Shown here: one piece after another, positions 17,773-28,791 of the stretch | Position numbering within the stretch: the stretch's first letter is position 1 | Layout: each line of letters begins with the position of its first letter | Origin: Pseudomonas sp. SCB32 | GTDB lineage: Bacteria > Pseudomonadota > Gammaproteobacteria > Pseudomonadales > Pseudomonadaceae | Direction: 5' to 3' | Length of the DNA: 64,000 bases | NCBI RefSeq assembly: GCF_009189165.1 | Contig: NZ_CP045118.1 | Span: 4,154,001-4,218,000 of the forward strand | The notes under the pieces: generated by a model | What the model saw: only the letters and a program-made list of their open reading frames with translations | The model's database searches: none | What the model was told of the DNA's origin: nothing | Made by a program: the position numbers and the translations under genes

Positions 17773-17894
17773 ACCGGTGCGCGGCATCTCCCCCCAAGTG
17801 CCCCGCCGGTGAAGGTACCGAGGATCGCGTACCTTATTGTTACACTCCTAATGGTCTTGACCCGGATTCATCCCCCAGAACCCGGGTTTTTTTT
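17773..17894 (+). ncRNA. rgsA: Small RNA RgsA
   Basis: The region between the aminotransferase gene and tatD has no plausible reading frame but carries a promoter-like element and ends in an intrinsic terminator: ACCCGG at 17860-17865 pairs with CCGGGT at 17882-17887, then eight T residues. From the predicted start to the T-run is about 120 bases, the reported RgsA size, and the position beside tatD/pilZ is where RgsA lies in P. aeruginosa. RgsA is an RpoS- and Gac-linked Hfq-binding sRNA involved in stress resistance and motility. A C-rich single-stranded stretch (17789-17803) could be a seed. Boundaries are approximate. Confidence 0.72.
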
Positions 17895-17925
17895 GTCCGC
17901 GTTTTTTGTAAAGGTGCCGCCGCGA

Positions 17926-18702
17926 TCAGGCCGCAAGCGGGAACAGCCGACGGAAGTTGGCGGTGGTCTGCTCGGCCAACGTCTCGAAACTCACGCCGCG
18001 CAACACGGCCAGGTACTCGGCCACTTCGCGCACGTATTCCGGCAGGTTCGGCTTGCCACGGTACGGCACCGGGGCGAGGTACGGCGAATCGGTTTCCACC
18101 AGCAGGCGGTCGGCCGGCACCTGGCGCGCCACTTCGCGCAGCTGCTCGGCATTGCGGAAGGTGACGATGCCCGACAGCGAGATGTAGAAGCCGATATCCA
18201 GCGCCGCCTTGGCCATCTCCCAGTCCTCGGTGAAGCAGTGCAGTACGCCAGCCTGCGGCAGCGCCGCCTCGCGCAGCAGCGCCAGGGTATCGGCACGCGC
18301 TTCGCGGGTATGCACGATGACCGGCTTGCCGGTGACCTTCGCCGCTTCCAGGTGCAGACGGAAGGCTTCCTGCTGAAGCTCGGCGGCTTCAGGCTCATAG
18401 TGGTAGTCCAGGCCGGTTTCACCGATGGCGACCACGCGCGGATGGTTCAGCTCGCCCAGCAGCCAGTCCAGCGCCGGCGCACTGCCCGGCTCCAGGTCCA
18501 GCGGATGGACACCCACCGAACAATGCACATCGGCGTAGCGGTCAGCCAGGTCCTTGACTGCCTTGGCATTGTCCGCACTGACACCGATGCACAGGAACTG
18601 GCTCACGCCGCGCGCGCGAGCGGCGTCCAGCGCGGCATCCAGCGAACCGCCATGGGCAGCGAGATCGAGGCGATCGAGGTGACAGTGGGAATCGACCAGC
18701 AT
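17926..18702 (-). CDS. TatD/YcfH-family metal-dependent hydrolase
   Basis: Amidohydrolase-fold nuclease of 258 residues. Metal ligands are visible: DSHCHLD (His6, His8), the Glu in AIGETGLDYH, the His in PVIVHTREA, the His in GVLHCFTE and the Asp in ETDSPYLAP. Proteins of this family are 3'-5' DNases or D-aminoacyl-tRNA-type hydrolases, and this one groups with YcfH. It is the last gene of the pilZ run on the minus strand, separated by a hairpin at 18724-18749. It faces the rgsA terminator. Confidence 0.9.
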   Translation of the reverse strand: MLVDSHCHLDRLDLAAHGGSLDAALDAARARGVSQFLCIGVSADNAKAVKDLADRYADVHCSVGVHPLDLEPGSAPALDWLLGELNHPRVVAIGETGLDYHYEPEAAELQQEAFRLHLEAAKVTGKPVIVHTREARADTLALLREAALPQAGVLHCFTEDWEMAKAALDIGFYISLSGIVTFRNAEQLREVARQVPADRLLVETDSPYLAPVPYRGKPNLPEYVREVAEYLAVLRGVSFETLAEQTTANFRRLFPLAA

Positions 18703-18723
18703 GAAAGCATTCTCCGGAAAATG

Positions 18724-18749
18724 ACGAAGCGCCCATTCGGGCGCTTCGT
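18724..18749. terminator. Hairpin between pilZ and tatD
   Basis: An 11-bp perfect stem (18724-18734 with 18739-18749) with ATTC loop. T-runs are short on both strands (CATTTT on minus), so read-through from pilZ into tatD is possible. Confidence 0.55.
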
Positions 18750-18776
18750 GTTTGCAGCCTGTAGAACCTGCAAATT

Positions 18777-19133
18777 CTACATGGTATGGGTCGGACGGTC
18801 CGACTTCAGCGCACCAGCCAGATAGGTCTCGATCTTGTTGCGCGCGGTGTTGTCGCCGTCGTTGAATTGCACGCCGATGCCCGCCGCACGGTTGCCCTGG
18901 GCTCCCTTGGGGGTGATCCAGACCACCTTGCCGGCAACCGGGATCTTCTCCGGCTCATCCATCAGGTTGAGCAACATGAAGACCTCATCGCCCAGCTTGT
19001 AGGTCTTGTTGGTCGGGATGAACAGACCACCGTTACGAATGAACGGCATGTAGGCGGCATACAGTACGGACTTGTCCTTGATCGTCAGGGACAGAATTCC
19101 GTTCCGCGGACCCAGATTCGGTGGCAAGCTCAT
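18777..19133 (-). CDS. pilZ: Type IV pilus assembly protein PilZ
   Basis: The founding PilZ-domain protein, 118 residues. It has the expected start MSLPPNLGPRNGILSLTIKD and a beta-barrel core. It lacks the RxxxR and (D/N)xSxxG motifs used to bind c-di-GMP, as known for true PilZ, which instead contacts PilB and FimX to permit pilus extension. It lies 35 bases after holB on the same strand. This coupling of pilZ with holB and tmk is the normal Pseudomonas arrangement. Confidence 0.95.
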   Translation of the reverse strand: MSLPPNLGPRNGILSLTIKDKSVLYAAYMPFIRNGGLFIPTNKTYKLGDEVFMLLNLMDEPEKIPVAGKVVWITPKGAQGNRAAGIGVQFNDGDNTARNKIETYLAGALKSDRPTHTM

Positions 19134-19168
19134 TCAGCTGTCCTGGCAGTTGTATCCATGGGCGGATT

Positions 19169-21871
<2,703 letters not shown>

Positions 21872-21877
21872 CACGTG

Positions 21878-22693
21878 TCAGGAATCCAGAAGTTCGCGAA
21901 GTTGGCCCTGCAGTTTACGGGTCAGCGGCCCAACCGGCCAAGCGTGGCCAGCAAAGCCACGCACCGGCCAGATACCGTAGAGGCTGTTGCAGAGAAAGAC
22001 CTCGTCGGCCTGCGCCAGTTCGGCAAAGTCGATGTCCCGGACGATGACCGGTAGCCCGAGGTCACGGGCACGCTCGATCACCTCGGCGCGCATCACGCCA
22101 GCGACGCCGCAACGGCTGAGGTCGGCGGTGATCAGTTCGCCACCATGAACCAGGAACAGATTGCTGAACACGCCTTCGACGATCCGCCCGGATACATCGC
22201 GCATCAGGCCTTCGGCAAAGGTCGGATCATCCCACTCGGCGCGGGCCAGTACCTGCTCCAGGCGATTGAGGTGCTTGAGGCCGGCCAGCAATGGCTGCTC
22301 GGCCAGGCGCGTGGCACAGGAGAAGAGTTGTACGCCCTCGTCCTGGTGCTTTATCGGATAAGCCGGTGCCGGAGAGCCGAGCAGCAGGCGACGCACCTGG
22401 GCGTCCGCCTGTGGCGCGTAGCCACGCAGGCCTTCGCCACGGGTCAGCATCAGCTTGGCGACACCATCGCCCAATGCCGTACTGAAGCGCAGCAGCTCGT
22501 CTTCAACCCGATCCAGCGAGACCGGCAGGGACAGGCGCTGCACGCCCTCCTCGAGTCTCGCCAGGTGGCGTGCCAGCAGGCGCGGGCGGCCTGCCGACAC
22601 GCGAATGGTTTCGAACAGGCCGTCGCCATAGGCCAGCCCGCGATCTCTCACGGACAGGACCTCGGCGCAACGGCCGTCGACCCAGCTCAGCAT
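21878..22693 (-). CDS. pabC: Aminodeoxychorismate lyase
   Basis: Class IV PLP enzyme of 271 residues that converts 4-amino-4-deoxychorismate to p-aminobenzoate and pyruvate for folate synthesis. The PLP lysine is in GLKHLNRLEQ. RDRGLAYGDGLFETIRV at the N-terminus and the SNLFLVHGGELIT/GVAGVMR blocks are characteristic. The ATG shares one base with the fabF stop (TGATG). The fabF-pabC-mltG-tmk-holB order is conserved in many gamma-proteobacteria. Confidence 0.94.
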   Translation of the reverse strand: MLSWVDGRCAEVLSVRDRGLAYGDGLFETIRVSAGRPRLLARHLARLEEGVQRLSLPVSLDRVEDELLRFSTALGDGVAKLMLTRGEGLRGYAPQADAQVRRLLLGSPAPAYPIKHQDEGVQLFSCATRLAEQPLLAGLKHLNRLEQVLARAEWDDPTFAEGLMRDVSGRIVEGVFSNLFLVHGGELITADLSRCGVAGVMRAEVIERARDLGLPVIVRDIDFAELAQADEVFLCNSLYGIWPVRGFAGHAWPVGPLTRKLQGQLRELLDS

Positions 22694-23937
22694 CAGCCGT
22701 GGAACCGGCGGAACACCAGGGAACCGTTGGTGCCACCAAAACCGAAGGAGTTCGACAGTGCGATCTCGATCGGACGCTCCTTGGGCTGGTGCGCCACCAG
22801 GTCCAGGTCGCAGCCCTCATCGGGGTTGTCCAGGTTGATGGTCGGCGGCGCCACCTGATCGCGCAGGGCGAGCACGCAGAAGATCGCCTCGACTGCGCCG
22901 GCGGCACCCAGCAGGTGACCGGTCATGGACTTGGTGGAGCTCATCGAGAGCCGGTAGGCATGCTCGCCGAAGATCGACTTCACCGCGGCGATTTCCGCGA
23001 TATCGCCGGCCGGCGTGGAGGTGCCATGGGCGTTGATGTAGTCGACCTGCTCCGGGTTCAGGCCGGCGTCACGCAGCGCCGCCTTCATGCAGCGCGCGGC
23101 GCCCGCGCCGCTTTCCGGCGGAGCGGTCATGTGGTAGGCGTCACCGCTCATACCGAAACCGACGACCTCGGCATAGATACGCGCGCCACGAGCCTTGGCA
23201 TGCTCCAGCTCTTCCAGCACCAGGGAGCCGGCGCCATCGGAGAGCACGAAGCCGTCACGGTCCTTGTCCCACGGGCGGCTGGCCTTGGCTGGCTCGTCGT
23301 TGCGGGTGGACAGCGCACGGGCCGCGCCGAAGCCGCCCAGTCCAAGCCCACAGGCTGCCATTTCGGAGCCACCGGCGACCATCACGTCAGCGTCGCCATA
23401 GGCGATGTTGCGCGCGGCCATGCCGATATTGTGGGTGCCGGTGGTGCAGGCGGTGGTGATGGCGTAATTGGGGCCCTGCAGACCGAGGTTGATCGACAGG
23501 AATCCGGAAACCATGTTGATGACCGAGCCGGGCACGAAGAACGGCGAGATGCGCCGCGGGCCCTGCTCGAACAGTGAACGGCAGGTATTTTCGATGTTGG
23601 TCAGACCGCCGATGCCCGAACCGATGGCAACGCCGATGCGTTCGCGGTTGGCGTCGGTGACTTCCAGGCCGGAGTCGCGCATCGCCTGGTAGCTAGCGGC
23701 CAGGCCGTACTGGATGAACAGGTCGAGTTTGCGAGCTTCCTTGGCGGACATGTACTGCTCGACGTCGAACCCCTTCACCGAACCGCCAAAGCGGGTGGAG
23801 AAGGCGGACAGGTCCATGTGTTCGATCGGGGCGATACCGCTGCGCCCGGCGAGAATGCCTTCCCAACTGCTCGGCACATCCACACCCAGGGGCGACAACA
23901 TACCCATGCCGGTGATGACTACGCGTCTACGCGACAC
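22693..23937 (-). CDS. fabF: Beta-ketoacyl-ACP synthase II
   Basis: Condensing enzyme (KAS II) of 414 residues that extends acyl-ACP chains in fatty-acid synthesis. The catalytic triad is C164 ([10 protein letters not shown]), H304 ([11 protein letters not shown]) and H341 ([11 protein letters not shown]). The glycine-rich C-terminal [11 protein letters not shown] is typical. P. aeruginosa has more than one fabF. This is the copy in the fab cluster, downstream of acpP with two hairpins between them. Translation is coupled to pabC. Confidence 0.96.
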   Translation of the reverse strand: MSRRRVVITGMGMLSPLGVDVPSSWEGILAGRSGIAPIEHMDLSAFSTRFGGSVKGFDVEQYMSAKEARKLDLFIQYGLAASYQAMRDSGLEVTDANRERIGVAIGSGIGGLTNIENTCRSLFEQGPRRISPFFVPGSVINMVSGFLSINLGLQGPNYAITTACTTGTHNIGMAARNIAYGDADVMVAGGSEMAACGLGLGGFGAARALSTRNDEPAKASRPWDKDRDGFVLSDGAGSLVLEELEHAKARGARIYAEVVGFGMSGDAYHMTAPPESGAGAARCMKAALRDAGLNPEQVDYINAHGTSTPAGDIAEIAAVKSIFGEHAYRLSMSSTKSMTGHLLGAAGAVEAIFCVLALRDQVAPPTINLDNPDEGCDLDLVAHQPKERPIEIALSNSFGFGGTNGSLVFRRFHG

Positions 23938-23967
23938 TGTGACTTCCTCTCATACGTTTCACGGCAA

Positions 23968-24027
23968 TAACGCCGGCTGATGCCGGCGTTAAAGAAAAGC
24001 CGCACGCCTTTGCAGGCCGTGCGGCTT
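23968..24027 (-). terminator. Tandem hairpins between acpP and fabF
   Basis: Two stems in series: 23968-23977 with 23982-23991 (10 bp, TGAT loop) and 23997-24006 with 24018-24027 (10 bp plus inner pairs). On the minus strand the stem nearest acpP is followed by TTTTCTTT. Together they look like a partial terminator that lets acpP be made in excess of fabF. Confidence 0.75.
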
Positions 24028-24055
24028 CTTTCGTCGGGGAACCGACGACTACGTC

Positions 24056-24292
24056 TTATGCCTGGTGGGCAACGATGTAGTCGATGGCTTCCTGAACGGT
24101 GGTGATCTTTTCGGCTTGCTCGTCGGGGATTTCGGTCTCGAATTCCTCTTCCAGAGCCATCACCAGCTCAACGGTGTCAAGGGAGTCGGCGCCCAGGTCT
24201 TCAACGAAGGAAGCGCTGTTGGTGACTTCTTCTTCCTTAACGCCGAGTTGCTCAGCAACGATCTTCTTGACGCGTTCTTCGATGGTGCTCAT
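24056..24292 (-). CDS. acpP: Acyl carrier protein
   Basis: The ACP of type II fatty-acid synthesis, 78 residues and highly acidic. Ser37 in [10 protein letters not shown] is the phosphopantetheine site. The ribosome site region is TAGGAGTGAAAACAAGGT before ATG. It has its own strong promoter (24343-24370) and is followed by an attenuating hairpin pair, matching the need for very high ACP levels. It is flanked by fabG upstream and fabF downstream. Confidence 0.98.
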   Translation of the reverse strand: MSTIEERVKKIVAEQLGVKEEEVTNSASFVEDLGADSLDTVELVMALEEEFETEIPDEQAEKITTVQEAIDYIVAHQA

Positions 24293-24342
24293 ACCTTGTT
24301 TTCACTCCTATGGACAATCCGTACAGCTGGGCTGCGGGTAAG

Positions 24343-24370
24343 TGTATAGAAAGGGTTTTCTGCATTTCAA
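24343..24370 (-). promoter_or_regulatory. Promoter of acpP
   Basis: TTGAAA (24365-24370) and TATACA (24343-24348) with a 16-base spacer on the minus strand. The predicted start is near 24336, giving a 5' leader of about 44 bases. The rest of the 192-base fabG-acpP gap shows no other feature. Confidence 0.75.
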
Positions 24371-24484
24371 GCTGAACGCTGACGCCCCTTCGCGGCTAAC
24401 CCAGATGCTCTGCCTAATCCCGAATGCAGTGCATTGGGAATTTTAGACAGCGCATATGACATCGCCGCGAAGGAACACGTCACA

Positions 24485-25228
24485 TCAACTCATGTACATT
24501 CCGCCATTCACCGGTACCGTGGCACCCGTAACGTAAGCTGCGCCCTCGGAAGCGAGGAATGCTACCACTTTGGCGATCTCTTCTGCTTGCCCAAGTCGAC
24601 CCAGCGGAATCTGACCGAGCAGTGCTTCACGCTGCGCTTCGGGCAGCTCACGGGTCATGTCGGTGTCGATGAAGCCCGGAGCGACCGCGTTGACAGTGAT
24701 AGCACGGGAACCGACTTCGCGCGCCAGAGCGCGGGTAAAGCCTTCCAGGCCGGCCTTGGCAGCAGCGTAGTTGGTCTGCCCGGCGTTGCCCATGGCGCCA
24801 ACCACCGAGCCAATGTTGATGATGCGACCCCAGCGTGCCTTGGTCATGCCACGCAGGACGGCTTTCGACAGACGGTAGAGGCTGTTGAGGTTGGTGTTGA
24901 CCACATCGAACCACTCGTCGTCTTTCATGCGCATCAGCAGGTTATCGCGAGTGATGCCAGCGTTATTGACGACGATAGCCGGAGCGCCGGCCTCTTTCTG
25001 AATGGCTTCCAGGGTGCTGGTTACGGACTCGTCATTGGAGACGTCCAGCACCATGCCCGAACCCTGAATGCCATTGGCCTTGAGGTATTCGGAAATCTTC
25101 TGCGCACCGGACTCGCTGGTGGCGGTGCCGATCACGGTGGCGCCCATACGACCCAGCTCCAGGGCGATGGCCTGGCCGATACCGCGGCTCGCGCCGGTAA
25201 CCAGTGCAACCTTACCTTGCAGACTCAT
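24485..25228 (-). CDS. fabG: 3-oxoacyl-ACP reductase
   Basis: NADPH-dependent short-chain dehydrogenase of 247 residues that reduces beta-ketoacyl-ACP. It has TGASRGIG for the cofactor, NNAG, and the catalytic set S141, Y154 and K158 (SVVGAMGNAGQTNYAAAKAG). Length and sequence match the essential FabG of the fab cluster. It lies 13 bases after fabD. Confidence 0.97.
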   Translation of the reverse strand: MSLQGKVALVTGASRGIGQAIALELGRMGATVIGTATSESGAQKISEYLKANGIQGSGMVLDVSNDESVTSTLEAIQKEAGAPAIVVNNAGITRDNLLMRMKDDEWFDVVNTNLNSLYRLSKAVLRGMTKARWGRIINIGSVVGAMGNAGQTNYAAAKAGLEGFTRALAREVGSRAITVNAVAPGFIDTDMTRELPEAQREALLGQIPLGRLGQAEEIAKVVAFLASEGAAYVTGATVPVNGGMYMS

Positions 25229-25241
25229 GCTCTATCTCCTG

Positions 25242-26180
25242 TTAAACCAGCGCCGCGCGTGCCGCCCCGAAGGCGTCCGCGGAATCCAGGTTGTGGGTGG
25301 TCACGCCCTTGGCGCAACGCTTGTTCAAACCAGCCAGCACCTTGCCCGGGCCACACTCGACCAGGTCGGTGACACCCTTCTCAGCCAGCAGCTGAACGCT
25401 CTCGACCCAGCGGACCGGGCTGTACAGCTGCGCCAACAGGTCGCGCTTGAGCGCGGCCAGATCAGCCGGCACCTGGGCGGTAACGTTCTGCACCAGGGCG
25501 ATCTGCGGCATTTGCCACTGAACGGCTTCGACAGCTTCAGCAAAACGCTCGGCAGCCGGGCGCATCAGCGCGCAGTGCGACGGCACGCTGACCGGCAGCG
25601 CGACAGCGCGCTTGGCGCCACGGGCCTTGCACGCTTCGATGGCACGCTCGACAGCCTTGGCTGCACCGGCGATCACCACCTGGCCGGGCGCGTTGAAGTT
25701 CACAGCACTGACTACTTCACCCTGAGCCGCTTCGGCGCAGGCAGCGAGCACATCTGCGTCTTCCAGACCGAGAATGGCGGCCATGCCACCAGTACCAGCC
25801 GGTACGGCTTCCTGCATCAGTTGACCACGACGCTCGACCAGCTTCACCGCATCGGCGAAGGCCAGGCTCCCAGCGGCGACCAGCGCGGAATACTCACCCA
25901 GGCTGTGGCCAGCGACGTAGGCTGGCTGCACGCCGCCTTCGGCCTGCCACAGACGCCACAGGGCGATGGAGGCAGTGAGGATGGCGGGCTGGGTCTTGTC
26001 GGTCTGGTTCAGGCGCTCTTCCGGACCTTCCTGCACCAGGGCCCAGAGGTCATAACCCAGGGCGGCGGAAGCTTCGGCAAAGGTGTCGCGCACGACGGCG
26101 TGCTGAGCGCCCAGCTCGGCGAGCATGCCGAGGGACTGCGAACCTTGACCGGGGAATACGAAGGCGAGGGATGCGGACAT
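25242..26180 (-). CDS. fabD: Malonyl-CoA:ACP transacylase
   Basis: Enzyme of 312 residues that loads malonyl units on ACP. The nucleophile is S93 in GHSLGEYSAL and the partner is H202 in SVPSHCALM. FVFPGQGSQ starts the fold. The ATG at 26180 has GGGA nine bases upstream. The open frame to 26282 has no ribosome site. It lies 105 bases downstream of plsX in the same direction. Confidence 0.97.
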   Translation of the reverse strand: MSASLAFVFPGQGSQSLGMLAELGAQHAVVRDTFAEASAALGYDLWALVQEGPEERLNQTDKTQPAILTASIALWRLWQAEGGVQPAYVAGHSLGEYSALVAAGSLAFADAVKLVERRGQLMQEAVPAGTGGMAAILGLEDADVLAACAEAAQGEVVSAVNFNAPGQVVIAGAAKAVERAIEACKARGAKRAVALPVSVPSHCALMRPAAERFAEAVEAVQWQMPQIALVQNVTAQVPADLAALKRDLLAQLYSPVRWVESVQLLAEKGVTDLVECGPGKVLAGLNKRCAKGVTTHNLDSADAFGAARAALV

Positions 26181-26285
26181 TGCAACAGTTCCCTTTTTGT
26201 CTGTTTCGTCAAATGGATATCGCCGGCGGAAGCCTGGCGTATTGAACTGACAGTTGGATGACGGTCTGGCGACCGCGGTCACACA

Positions 26286-27293
26286 TTAGAGCAGATGTTC
26301 CAGCCGGCCATGCAGCCGTTGAGGCAGATTCTCACGAACTTCGAGGAGCGCCCGACGCAACGCACTCTGGATCCCCTCCTCTCTAGCACTGCCATGACTC
26401 TTCACCACGATGCCCTGCAAGCCCAGGAAACTCGCACCATTGTGCTGAGACGGCGTGAGATCGGCACGCAATCGACGCAGGAACGGCATGGCCATCAGCC
26501 CCACCGCCTTCGCCGGCAGACTGGAACGGAACAACGCCTCAAGGCGAGAGGCGACCATCGCCGCCAAGCCCTCGCTAGACTTGAGCAGGATATTACCGAC
26601 GAAGCCGTCGCACACCACCACGTCCGCCAACCCGCGATACAGGCCGTCACCCTCGATGTAGCCGATGTAATTCACGCCCCGCGCCTGCTGCAGAAGACTG
26701 GCCGCCAGCTTCACCTGCTGGTTGCCCTTGATATCCTCGGTGCCGACGTTCAGCAACGCCACCCTGGGATTCTGCTTGCCCAGCGTCTCCGCGGCGACAG
26801 CACCCATGACGGCGAACTGGTACAGATGCTCGGCACTGCAATCGACGTTGGCCCCCAGGTCGAGCAGATGACAGTGACCGCCCTGTGTCGGCACGGCAGT
26901 GACCATCGCCGGACGATCGATGCCGGGCAGTGTCTTCAACAGGTAACGGGACAGCGCCATCAGCGCACCGGTATTGCCGGCACTGACGCAGGCATGAGCC
27001 TTGCCATCCCGAACCAGCTCGAGGGCAACACGCATGGAGGAATCGGGTTTGCCACGCAACGCCTGGGACGGACGCTCGTCCATCGTGACGACTTCGCTGG
27101 CATGGTGAACGTGAAGACGCTGCCGCTCGACCGGGGAAAGGCCGCTCAGGTGTTCTTCGATCAGGGGAGCCTGGCCGACAAGGACCAGTTGAAGAGAGGC
27201 ATACTCGGCCAGAAAAGAAATGCAGGCCGGAACAATGCAGTGGGGACCGTAGTCCCCACCCATTGCATCAATCGCGATGATTGGTGCGGACAA
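26286..27293 (-). CDS. plsX: Phosphate acyltransferase PlsX
   Basis: Acyl-ACP:phosphate acyltransferase of 335 residues that makes acyl-phosphate for PlsY, the first step of membrane lipid synthesis. It begins [21 protein letters not shown] and has the [12 protein letters not shown] and [14 protein letters not shown] blocks of the family. The start is the rare TTG at 27293, with GAG six bases upstream and only three bases after the rpmF stop, which suggests translation coupled to rpmF and modest expression. The first internal ATG would remove the conserved start. Confidence 0.94.
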   Translation of the reverse strand: MSAPIIAIDAMGGDYGPHCIVPACISFLAEYASLQLVLVGQAPLIEEHLSGLSPVERQRLHVHHASEVVTMDERPSQALRGKPDSSMRVALELVRDGKAHACVSAGNTGALMALSRYLLKTLPGIDRPAMVTAVPTQGGHCHLLDLGANVDCSAEHLYQFAVMGAVAAETLGKQNPRVALLNVGTEDIKGNQQVKLAASLLQQARGVNYIGYIEGDGLYRGLADVVVCDGFVGNILLKSSEGLAAMVASRLEALFRSSLPAKAVGLMAMPFLRRLRADLTPSQHNGASFLGLQGIVVKSHGSAREEGIQSALRRALLEVRENLPQRLHGRLEHLL

Positions 27294-27296
27294 GGA

Positions 27297-27479
27297 TTAC
27301 TCGTCAGAGCCCTTGTCTACGACCTTACGGCCGCGATAGAAACCGTCCGGGGAGACGTGGTGACGCAGGTGAACTTCACCGGTGCTCTTTTCTACGGACA
27401 GAGCGTTCGCGTCCAGGGCATCGTGGGAACGACGCATGTCACGAGCGGAACGGGATTTTTTGTTCTGCTGAACAGCCAT
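27297..27479 (-). CDS. rpmF: Ribosomal protein L32
   Basis: Basic 60-residue L32 starting [22 protein letters not shown]. It has no zinc-ribbon cysteines, so it is the C-minus form usual in gamma-proteobacteria, and needs no zinc. It sits between yceD and plsX as in E. coli, with 13 bases to yceD and 3 to plsX. Confidence 0.98.
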   Translation of the reverse strand: MAVQQNKKSRSARDMRRSHDALDANALSVEKSTGEVHLRHHVSPDGFYRGRKVVDKGSDE

Positions 27480-27492
27480 GATTGATTAACTC

Positions 27493-28023
27493 CTAAACGT
27501 TTGGGTCACGCTTCAACTGCGCCAGTACGCTGAACGGATTGGGCCGCTCTTCGACGTTCTCGCTCGGTTCGGGCGCTGTAGCGTATCCCACCGGCTGCTG
27601 GCAATCCTCAGGGTCATGGACCGGCACGATGGGCAAGGCGAGCAGCAACTCGTCCTCGGCCAGCGAGGTCAGGTCGATGGGGTCATCCCCCACTTCCAGC
27701 GCATCGTAGCCATTGGGCAGATCATCGATCGACTTGCCTTCCGGGATGATGACGTAATCGTACTCACCACCCACATGGAAGTTGGCCGCTTCGAGACAGC
27801 GCTGGCATACCATGCTCACCTCGGCGTCGAGTTCGACGTGCATGACCGCCAGTTTCTGCTCATCACGGAAGAAGGAAAACTTCGCGTGAATCTTGCCGTC
27901 ACTGCTGGCCAGTTGCTCGTTGAGACGTGGCATCCTGGCGATCGGCAGCTCACCTTCGAGGGTGGCGGCGCGCTCTACCAATTTGCGCGGATCAACGTGA
28001 GGTGGTATCGGTCCATTCAACAT
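27493..28023 (-). CDS. yceD: DUF177/YceD family protein (23S rRNA accumulation)
   Basis: Protein of 176 residues with the YceD/DUF177 pattern: CQRCLEAANFHV in the middle and AEDELLLALPIVPVHDPEDC near the end. In E. coli and plants YceD promotes 23S rRNA accumulation, in line with its place before rpmF. The ATG at 28023 lies only about three bases from the predicted transcript start (promoter 28033-28060) and has no ribosome site, so translation may be nearly leaderless. The open frame to 28047 would start upstream of transcription. Confidence 0.9.
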   Translation of the reverse strand: MLNGPIPPHVDPRKLVERAATLEGELPIARMPRLNEQLASSDGKIHAKFSFFRDEQKLAVMHVELDAEVSMVCQRCLEAANFHVGGEYDYVIIPEGKSIDDLPNGYDALEVGDDPIDLTSLAEDELLLALPIVPVHDPEDCQQPVGYATAPEPSENVEERPNPFSVLAQLKRDPNV

Positions 28024-28032
28024 AAGCGCGCC

Positions 28033-28060
28033 ATTATAGGGATGCACCCGAAGCTGTCAA
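28033..28060 (-). promoter_or_regulatory. Consensus sigma-70 promoter of yceD-rpmF-plsX
   Basis: Perfect TTGACA (28055-28060) and perfect TATAAT (28033-28038) with a 16-base spacer on the minus strand. The start should fall near 28026, three bases or less from the yceD ATG at 28023. The divergent maf gene begins 76 bases away. Confidence 0.88.
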
Positions 28061-28135
28061 AGGAAATTAGCCATAAACCGCTGTATGGACAGCCCTTTTC
28101 GCTAGAATCGCCGCGACGCTCCGAAGGAATTATCC

Positions 28136-28714
28136 ATGCTACCCCTGATCCTTGCATCCAGCTCACCCTACCGCCGCGAATTGTTGCAGCGGCTGCGCCT
28201 GCCGTTCGAATGCGCAAGCCCCGACATCGACGAAAACCCGCTCCCCGGCGAAAGCGCCGAGCAACTGGTTCAGCGCCTGGCGGAAAGCAAAGCGCGCGCC
28301 CTGAGCCAGCACTACCCCAGCCACCTGATCATCGGCTCCGACCAGGCCGCGGTGAACGGCAGCCGGATTCTCGGCAAATCCTACGATATCGAGCGCGCCA
28401 CCGAGCAACTGAAGGCCGCCAGCGGCAAGAGCGTCAGCTTCCTCACCGGCCTCTGCCTGCTGAACAGCCTGAGCGACCGCAGCCAGGTCGATTGTGTGCC
28501 CTTCACCGTGCACTTCCGCGATCTCGACGAAGCGCGCATCCGCCGCTACCTGGAAGCTGAGCAACCCTTCGACTGCGCTGGCAGCTTCAAGGCCGAAGGC
28601 CTGGGAGTCAGCCTGTTCCGCTCCACCGAAGGCGAAGACGCCACCAGCCTGATCGGCCTGCCATTGATCCGCCTGGTGGACATGTTGCTGGCCGAACAAG
28701 TAGCCATCCCTTGA
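28136..28714 (+). CDS. Maf/YceF-type nucleotide pyrophosphatase
   Basis: Maf-family pyrophosphatase of 192 residues, acting on non-canonical nucleotides (YceF members prefer m7GTP). It has the SSSPYRRELLQRL motif at the N-terminus, the SDQAA segment with the catalytic Asp, and the SFKAEGLG and LIGLPLIRL blocks. It is divergent from yceD and is followed by its own terminator. The GGAA before ATG serves as ribosome site. Confidence 0.93.
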   Translation: MLPLILASSSPYRRELLQRLRLPFECASPDIDENPLPGESAEQLVQRLAESKARALSQHYPSHLIIGSDQAAVNGSRILGKSYDIERATEQLKAASGKSVSFLTGLCLLNSLSDRSQVDCVPFTVHFRDLDEARIRRYLEAEQPFDCAGSFKAEGLGVSLFRSTEGEDATSLIGLPLIRLVDMLLAEQVAIP

Positions 28715-28748
28715 AACAGAAAGCCTGAAACGAAAGACCTGAAACGCA

Positions 28749-28778
28749 GAAGGCCCGGCAATCGCCGGGCCTTCCTTT
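28749..28778 (+). terminator. Terminator of maf
   Basis: An 11-bp stem GAAGGCCCGGC/GCCGGGCCTTC (28749-28759 with 28764-28774), AATC loop, then CTTTAT. It lies between the convergent maf and sppA genes. Confidence 0.8.
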
Positions 28779-28791
28779 ATATAGAGAGGGA

